From assembly GCA_937872165.1 (NCBI GenBank), contig CALMOR010000190.1:2667-13676 (forward strand): a stretch of DNA of 11,010 nucleotides, read 5' to 3'. This stretch comes from an uncultured Burkholderiales bacterium. GTDB taxonomy: Bacteria; Pseudomonadota; Gammaproteobacteria; Burkholderiales; Burkholderiaceae_D. Position 1 is the first letter of the stretch. The number at the start of each line of letters is the position of its first letter. Of the stretch, positions 6,718 to 11,010 are shown one piece after another. A program made the position numbers and the translations under genes. The notes under the pieces were generated by a model, which was given only the letters and a program-made list of their open reading frames with translations, was not told the origin of the DNA and searched no databases.

Positions 6718-8112
6718 TCAGGACAGAAGGCGCACGAAGTCGTTGAAGAGCGCCACGACCATCAAGCCTGCGAGGAGGAACATGCCTGCCCGCTGACTCC
6801 ACTCCAGGAAACGCTCGGAGGGCGGGCGCCCCCTCAGAATTTCGGCCGAATAATACAGCAAGTGACCCCCGTCGAGCATCGGGATCGGTAACAGGTTCAT
6901 CACGCCGAGACTGATGCTGATGAACGCGATGAAGCTGATGAACGCGAGCGGTCCGAGCTTCGCCGACTGACCCGCGTAGTCCGCGATCGTGACCGGACCG
7001 CTGATGTTCTTGAGCGAGACTTCGCCGGACAGCATCTTGCCGATCATCCGCAGCGAGAAGGCGCAAAGGTCCCAGGTCTGCGAGGCGCCGTGCGCGACCG
7101 CGGCGAGCGGGCCGTAGCGCACCAGCACGGTCTGGATCTGCGCGCGCAGCTGCACCCCGATGCGGCCGGTCGGGGCGCCGGCGGTGGCCGGGGGCGCGTT
7201 CGCTGCGTCCGCCGAAGGCGCGGCGGCGACCGGCGTCAGCGCCACCGACAGCATCGCGCCATCGCGCTCGACCATCAGCGCCAGACGCTTGCCCGGCGAC
7301 GCCGCGATCACCTGTTGCAACGTGTCGACGTCGTTGATGGCGCGGCCGTCGACCGAGACGATGCGGTCGCCGCGCACCAGGCCTGCCTGCGCCGCGGGGC
7401 CGTTCGGATCGGCGATCTCGCGGATGGTCGGTCGCGGACGCAACGGCGTGAGGCCGAGCTTCTGCATGAAGTCGCCTTCGAAGTCGCGGGTCTCGAAGCG
7501 CGAGAGATCGAGCGAGACGGCGCGCGTCGCATCGGGCGCGGCGCCGATGGCGTGCAGCCTCAGCTCGACCGTGCCGTGATCGACGCCCGCCTTCAACAGG
7601 CTCCAGCGCAGATCGACGAGCGAGCGCACCGGCTCGCCGTCGAACGCGGAGACCTCGAACGGTTCGTCGATGCCGGTCTCCGCGACGGTGCTGCCCGCGA
7701 CCGGCGCCGCGAAGAGAGCCTGCGGCTCCTCGACGCCGACCATGTTGATGCCGGCGTAGAGAAGGATCGCGAGTAACAGGTTCGCGACGGGACCGGCGGC
7801 GACGATCGCGATGCGCTTCGCGATGTGCTGACGATTGAAGGCTCGCGGCAGGTCGGCCGCGGGGATCGGTTCGTCCCGCACCTCGCGCTCGTCGAGCATC
7901 GCGACGTAGCCGCCGAAAGGGATCAGCGACAGCACCCATTCGGTCCGGTCGCGTCCGCGCACCCACTTCACGAGCGGACGACCGAAGCCGACCGAGAAGC
8001 GCAGCACCTTGACCCCGCACAGACGCGCGACCGTGTAGTGGCCGAGTTCGTGGAAGACGATCAGCGGTCCGAGGGCGAGGAGGAACGCGGCGACGGTCCA
8101 GAGGAAGTTCAT
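6718..8112 (-). CDS. rseP: Site-2 zinc metalloprotease RseP
   Basis: RseP is an inner-membrane intramembrane protease. In E. coli it makes the second cut in the anti-sigma factor RseA, releasing SigmaE when outer-membrane protein assembly fails; it also clears remnant signal peptides. The protein has 464 residues, close to the family norm. The first membrane segment carries the zinc motif HELGH (21-25). The partner motif NLLPIPMLDGGH (406-417) supplies Asp414. A degenerate and a better-conserved PDZ domain lie in the periplasmic region, the second around GPAAQAGLVRGDRIVSVDG (238-256), followed by an Ala/Pro-rich linker (about 294-313). C-terminal membrane segments follow at about 388-408 and 442-460. 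The frame is open much further upstream, inside dxr, but AAGGA 6 nt before the ATG at 8112 fixes the start. It lies 20 nt after dxr and upstream of bamA, a functional partner in the same stress loop. Confidence 0.98.
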   Translation of the reverse strand: MNFLWTVAAFLLALGPLIVFHELGHYTVARLCGVKVLRFSVGFGRPLVKWVRGRDRTEWVLSLIPFGGYVAMLDEREVRDEPIPAADLPRAFNRQHIAKRIAIVAAGPVANLLLAILLYAGINMVGVEEPQALFAAPVAGSTVAETGIDEPFEVSAFDGEPVRSLVDLRWSLLKAGVDHGTVELRLHAIGAAPDATRAVSLDLSRFETRDFEGDFMQKLGLTPLRPRPTIREIADPNGPAAQAGLVRGDRIVSVDGRAINDVDTLQQVIAASPGKRLALMVERDGAMLSVALTPVAAAPSADAANAPPATAGAPTGRIGVQLRAQIQTVLVRYGPLAAVAHGASQTWDLCAFSLRMIGKMLSGEVSLKNISGPVTIADYAGQSAKLGPLAFISFIAFISISLGVMNLLPIPMLDGGHLLYYSAEILRGRPPSERFLEWSQRAGMFLLAGLMVVALFNDFVRLLS

Positions 8113-8118
8113 CGTGAA

Positions 8119-8123
8119 TCCTT
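8119..8123 (-). promoter_or_regulatory. Ribosome binding site of rseP
   Basis: AAGGA lies 6 nt before the ATG at 8112, within the 20-nt gap after the dxr stop. It decides the rseP start against the much longer open frame that runs back into dxr. Confidence 0.75.
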
Positions 8124-8132
8124 GAGTTGCCT

Positions 8133-9344
8133 TCAGCGCACCGCGACGCGGCGCGGTCGTGCGACCTGGGCCCGCAGCACGTCGACGGCGCGGGCCCGTG
8201 CCTGCGTGTCGATCGCGAGGACGTCCTCGAGTCGATGGGCCGCCGGCGCATCGATCGCATCGAGCACGTCCGACACGATCGACGCGATGCCGGTGAACCG
8301 GATCCGTCCTTCGAGGAACGCACCGACCGCGATCTCGTTGGCCGCGTTGAGCACGGCCGGCGCGCTGCCTCCCACGCGCAGTGCATGGTAGGCGAGCCCG
8401 AGGCAAGGGAAGCGGGCGAGGTCCGGCCTCTCGAAGTCGAGCCGGCCGATCGCGGCGAGGTCGAGCGGTCGCACGCCGGACGCGATCCGTTCGGGATAGG
8501 CGAGCGCATGGGCGATCGGCGTGCGCATGTCGGGGTTGCCCATCTGCGCGAGGACCGAGCCGTCCACGTACTCGACCATCGAGTGGATCACGCTCTGCGG
8601 ATGGATGACGACCTCGATGCGATCCGACTCGACGCCGAACAGCCAGCGCGCCTCGATCACCTCGAGTCCCTTGTTCATCATCGTCGCCGAGTCGACGGAG
8701 ATCTTGCGGCCCATCGACCAGTTCGGATGCGCGCACGCCGCTTCCGGCGTGACCTCGTCCATGCGTTCGACGGCCATCGTGCGGAAGGGGCCGCCCGACG
8801 CCGTGAGCAGGATGCGCGACACGCGCCGATCCGCCGCGACCGGCGAACGGCTCGCCCCGATCGCGGCCGGCAGGCACTGGAAGATCGCGTTGTGCTCGCT
8901 GTCGATCGGCAGCAGGGTCGCCCCGTTGGCGTCGATCGCGTCCATGAACAGCGCGCCGGCCATGACCAGCGCCTCCTTGTTCGCGAGCAGCACGCGGCGG
9001 CCGGCCGAGGCCGCCGCCATCGCCGCCGGCAGACCCGCGGCGCCGACGATGGCGGCCATCACGACGTCGGCCTCGCGCGCGACGCCGCAGAGCGCTTCGG
9101 GTCCATGGTCGATCGCGACCGGATGACCGGACCCGAGCATCCGCTCGAGGGACGCGGCGTCGGAGGCCGTCGCCACGACCGCCCTCGCCGGCCGGAACGC
9201 GCGGCATTGTTCGGCCAGCTCCGCGATCCGCGTATGTCCGGTCAGGGCATGCACCCGGTATCGGTCGGGATGGCGGGCCACCACGTCGAGCGTGCTGGTG
9301 CCGATGGATCCGGTGGAGCCGAGGATCGTGAGGGACTCGGTCAT
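8133..9344 (-). CDS. dxr: 1-deoxy-D-xylulose 5-phosphate reductoisomerase
   Basis: Dxr (IspC) converts 1-deoxy-D-xylulose 5-phosphate to 2-C-methyl-D-erythritol 4-phosphate with NADPH and a divalent metal. This is the committed step of the MEP isoprenoid pathway and is the fosmidomycin target. The protein has 403 residues, the usual length. The NADPH-binding GSTGSIG is at 9-15 and ANKE at 121-124. Metal ligands Asp148 and Glu150 are in IDSEHN, with Glu228 in NKGLE. The flexible-loop residues His206, Trp209 and Met211 are in HPNWSMG. TASGGPF (181-187) is the substrate-phosphate region. The frame extends 37 codons further upstream into cdsA, but the ATG at 9344 has AAAGG 8 nt ahead and gives the family N-terminus. 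Its product feeds undecaprenyl synthesis by UppS, encoded two genes upstream. All expected catalytic residues are present. Confidence 0.98.
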   Translation of the reverse strand: MTESLTILGSTGSIGTSTLDVVARHPDRYRVHALTGHTRIAELAEQCRAFRPARAVVATASDAASLERMLGSGHPVAIDHGPEALCGVAREADVVMAAIVGAAGLPAAMAAASAGRRVLLANKEALVMAGALFMDAIDANGATLLPIDSEHNAIFQCLPAAIGASRSPVAADRRVSRILLTASGGPFRTMAVERMDEVTPEAACAHPNWSMGRKISVDSATMMNKGLEVIEARWLFGVESDRIEVVIHPQSVIHSMVEYVDGSVLAQMGNPDMRTPIAHALAYPERIASGVRPLDLAAIGRLDFERPDLARFPCLGLAYHALRVGGSAPAVLNAANEIAVGAFLEGRIRFTGIASIVSDVLDAIDAPAAHRLEDVLAIDTQARARAVDVLRAQVARPRRVAVR

Positions 9345-9382
9345 CGAACGGGCCTTTGCGCGACGGATGCGGGCCGTTTCAT
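9341..9382 (-). other. 13-codon mini-ORF bridging cdsA and dxr
   Basis: The cdsA stop lies in ATGA, whose ATG at 9382 opens MKRPASVAQRPVR. Its TGA overlaps the dxr ATG as a second ATGA. The mini-ORF spans the whole cdsA-dxr gap and includes the dxr ribosome site. A translational relay is possible, but expression is unproven. Confidence 0.22.
9353..9357 (-). promoter_or_regulatory. Ribosome binding site of dxr
   Basis: AAAGG lies 8 nt before the ATG at 9344, inside the 34-nt cdsA-dxr gap. It supports this ATG over upstream in-frame starts that would overlap cdsA. Confidence 0.7.
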
Positions 9383-10212
9383 CGGCTCGCCGTGAGGTTG
9401 AGCAGCAGCGCGACCGGGACGATCGGCAGCAGGGCGTCGACGCGATCGAAGACACCGCCGTGGCCCGGCAACAGGTTGCCGCTGTCCTTGACGCCGCGCT
9501 GTCGTTTGAGCTGCGACTCGAAGAGGTCGCCGACGACGCTCAGGAACACCAGTACCAGCGTCACGGCCAGTACCGGCGTCAACGCCCATCGTCGCGTCAG
9601 CACCGCGAAGAAGCTGTCGGACAACACCGGTACCGCCGCGGCCGCGATCGCCAGCGCGAGCGCCGCGACCGCGCCGCCGATGGCTCCGGCCCACGTCTTG
9701 CCCGGGCTGATGGCGGGCGCGAGCTTGCGCCGGCCGAAGGCCCGGCCCGCGAAGTAGGCCGCGACGTCCGCGGCCCACACGATGGCGAGGATCGACACGA
9801 GGAAGACGAGCCCTTCGCGATAGGCGGAGACGAGCGCGAGCCAGCAGGCCGACGGCAGCAGCAGGGCCATGCACGCGTACAAGAGGCAGAAGCGGTCCGC
9901 CGCGGGGAAGCGGCCCTTCGACAGCAGTCCCGTCGCGAACGCGAGCCATGCGAACGTCGCGATCGACCAGCTGCAGATCGACACGAAGCCCGCGACGGAG
10001 GTCGCGTCGATGATCCACAGGACGAACATCATCACGCCCGCGACGACGATCGACGTGAGCTTCGACAGGCGAAGCAGCATCAACCATTCGCCGGTGACGA
10101 TGCCGACCATCGCGAGCGCGAAGACCGGAAAGCCGAACGGCCGGCCGACCGTGAGCGCCAGCGCCAGCATCGCGAGCAGGACCAGCGCCGTGACGATGCG
10201 CTGCCTCAGCAT
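9379..10212 (-). CDS. cdsA: Phosphatidate cytidylyltransferase CdsA
   Basis: CdsA is an inner-membrane enzyme that makes CDP-diacylglycerol from phosphatidic acid and CTP, the branch point to phosphatidylethanolamine, phosphatidylglycerol and cardiolipin. The 277-residue protein is almost entirely hydrophobic, with about eight predicted membrane segments. The family signature is complete near the C-terminus: Ser233, Lys236-Arg237, Lys242-Asp243, His251-Gly252-Gly253, Asp256-Arg257 and Asp259. The preceding conserved block AADVAAYFAGRAFG (147-160), with ISPGKTW at 168-174, is also intact. The ATG at 10212 is the first good start in frame. The ribosome site ahead of it is weak, and there is a 50-nt gap from uppS. 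The stop TGA sits inside CGATGA, whose ATG opens a 13-codon mini-ORF leading to dxr. Uncertainty is confined to the exact start. Confidence 0.97.
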   Translation of the reverse strand: MLRQRIVTALVLLAMLALALTVGRPFGFPVFALAMVGIVTGEWLMLLRLSKLTSIVVAGVMMFVLWIIDATSVAGFVSICSWSIATFAWLAFATGLLSKGRFPAADRFCLLYACMALLLPSACWLALVSAYREGLVFLVSILAIVWAADVAAYFAGRAFGRRKLAPAISPGKTWAGAIGGAVAALALAIAAAAVPVLSDSFFAVLTRRWALTPVLAVTLVLVFLSVVGDLFESQLKRQRGVKDSGNLLPGHGGVFDRVDALLPIVPVALLLNLTASR

Positions 10213-10262
10213 CGGCGATCCGGTACCCGACGGGACGCGGGGTCAGCGTCGCGCACGAGCGC

Positions 10263-11010
10263 TCACCCGCCGACCTGCGCGCTGGTCCGTCCGAAGCGCC
10301 GCTCGCGCATCCGGTACGACGCGATCGCACGATCGAGTTCCGTCGCGTCGAAACTCGGCCAGTGCACGTCGGTGAAGTAGAGCTCCGTGTAGGCGAGCTG
10401 CCACAACAGGAAGTTGCTGATGCGCTGCTCGCCACCGGTGCGGATGAAGAGGTCCGGCTCGGGCGCGTCGTGCATCGCCAGGTACGGCGCCAACGCCTCC
10501 TCGGTCACGAGGGCGGGATCGGCGGCGACCTCGGGGCGGGCGACGACCAGCTTGCGGAAGGCGTCGAGGATGTCCGTCCGTCCGCCGTAGTTGGCGGCGA
10601 TCGTCAACGTCAATCGTTCATTGTCCATCGTCTTGCGATGGGCGACGTCGATCAGTTCGCGAAGTCGCGGTTCGAAGCGGCCGAGGTCGCCGATGATCTG
10701 CAGGCGGATGCCGTTGGTGTGCAGACGCGCGACCTGTCGTTCGAGCGTGCCGATGAAGAGCCGCATCAGCAGCGAGACCTCGTCGGCCGGACGTCGCCAG
10801 TTCTCCGAACTGAAGGCGAACAGCGTGAGATGCGTGATGCCGCGAACGATGCAGGCCTCGACGATCTCCTCGACGCGATCGACGCCCTTCGAGTGGCCGG
10901 CCGCGCGCGGCAGATGGCGCGCCGTCGCCCAGCGGCCGTTGCCGTCCATGATGATCGCGACGTGACGGGGCACGTCGCCGATCTCGGGGATCGTCTGCGT
11001 GGAGCTGACG
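10263..11010 (-). CDS. uppS: Di-trans,poly-cis-undecaprenyl diphosphate synthase UppS (5' end cut by window)
   Basis: UppS is a soluble cis-prenyltransferase that adds eight isopentenyl units to farnesyl diphosphate, giving the C55 carrier used for peptidoglycan and O-antigen. Conserved blocks are IIMDGNGRWA with the catalytic Asp, GHSKGVDR, FAFSSENWRRP, and DLFIRTGGEQRISNF with its two diphosphate-binding Arg six apart, then LWQLAYTELYF. A GTG at 10973 could be taken as a start, giving 236 residues. However, the frame stays open to the window edge and the 12 codons before it read VSSTQTIPEIGD, which resembles the N-terminal tail of betaproteobacterial UppS. I therefore call the gene partial, with its start just beyond 11010 and 248 residues visible. 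It is the most upstream gene seen here; in many relatives frr, pyrH, tsf and rpsB lie further upstream, but that is outside the window. Confidence 0.96.
   Translation of the reverse strand, partial: VSSTQTIPEIGDVPRHVAIIMDGNGRWATARHLPRAAGHSKGVDRVEEIVEACIVRGITHLTLFAFSSENWRRPADEVSLLMRLFIGTLERQVARLHTNGIRLQIIGDLGRFEPRLRELIDVAHRKTMDNERLTLTIAANYGGRTDILDAFRKLVVARPEVAADPALVTEEALAPYLAMHDAPEPDLFIRTGGEQRISNFLLWQLAYTELYFTDVHWPSFDATELDRAIASYRMRERRFGRTSAQVGG

Noticed and set aside
8113..9207. Upstream extension of the rseP frame through dxr
   Set aside because: It is Arg-rich out-of-frame dxr sequence. The membrane protein starts at 8112 with a good ribosome site.
10213..10262. Small GACGC/GCGTC inverted repeat in the uppS-cdsA gap
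   Set aside because: A 5-base arm in GC-rich DNA with no U-run is expected by chance and is not terminator-like.
1..11010. Possible new system, mobile island or defence locus
   Set aside because: Every gene belongs to the conserved envelope biogenesis cluster in its usual order. There are no integrases, repeats, tRNA edges or composition breaks.

Overview
The window is GC-rich and is coded wall to wall on the minus strand. It holds ten genes in one head-to-tail series, read from high to low coordinates: uppS (5' end cut by the window edge), cdsA, dxr, rseP, bamA, skp/ompH, lpxD, fabZ, lpxA and lpxB (3' end cut by the window edge). This order is the well-known proteobacterial envelope cluster. 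The protein sequences, for example the UppS N-terminus, the BamA mature start VEPFVVRDIRVEGIQR and the Skp family member, look most like Betaproteobacteria, probably Burkholderiales or a relative. That placement is inference by eye; no database was searched.

Layout. Positions 11010-8133 hold the lipid-precursor part: UppS makes the C55 undecaprenyl chain, CdsA makes CDP-diacylglycerol, and Dxr commits carbon to the MEP isoprenoid pathway that feeds UppS. Positions 8112-6718 encode the site-2 protease RseP. Positions 6641-3548 encode outer-membrane protein biogenesis: the BamA insertase and the periplasmic chaperone Skp. Positions 3505-1 encode early lipid A synthesis: LpxD, FabZ, LpxA and LpxB. 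FabZ and LpxA/LpxD compete for the same 3-hydroxyacyl-ACP pool, so this end balances phospholipid against lipopolysaccharide. RseP belongs to the SigmaE stress circuit that senses failing outer-membrane protein assembly, which links the middle genes functionally.

Spacing. The genes are tightly packed: a 4-base ATGA overlap for lpxD/fabZ, 3 nt for fabZ/lpxA, 14 nt for lpxA/lpxB, 20 nt for dxr/rseP, 34 nt for cdsA/dxr, 42 nt for skp/lpxD, 50 nt for uppS/cdsA, 76 nt for rseP/bamA and 85 nt for bamA/skp. No stretch over 300 bases lacks a gene. I see no intrinsic terminator, RNA gene, mobile element, CRISPR array or sign of horizontal transfer. The plus strand carries several very long open frames, but all lie opposite the genes above and I treat them as compositional shadows.

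Assessment. This is an ordinary core-genome envelope operon, not a new system. Second-look items are modest: a non-glycine residue at the LpxA acyl-chain ruler position, a threonine-rich extracellular loop in BamA built partly on a trinucleotide tract, a nested inverted repeat with a weak SigmaE-like promoter candidate between bamA and skp, and two 13-codon mini-ORFs that bridge skp to lpxD and cdsA to dxr through ATGA overlaps.
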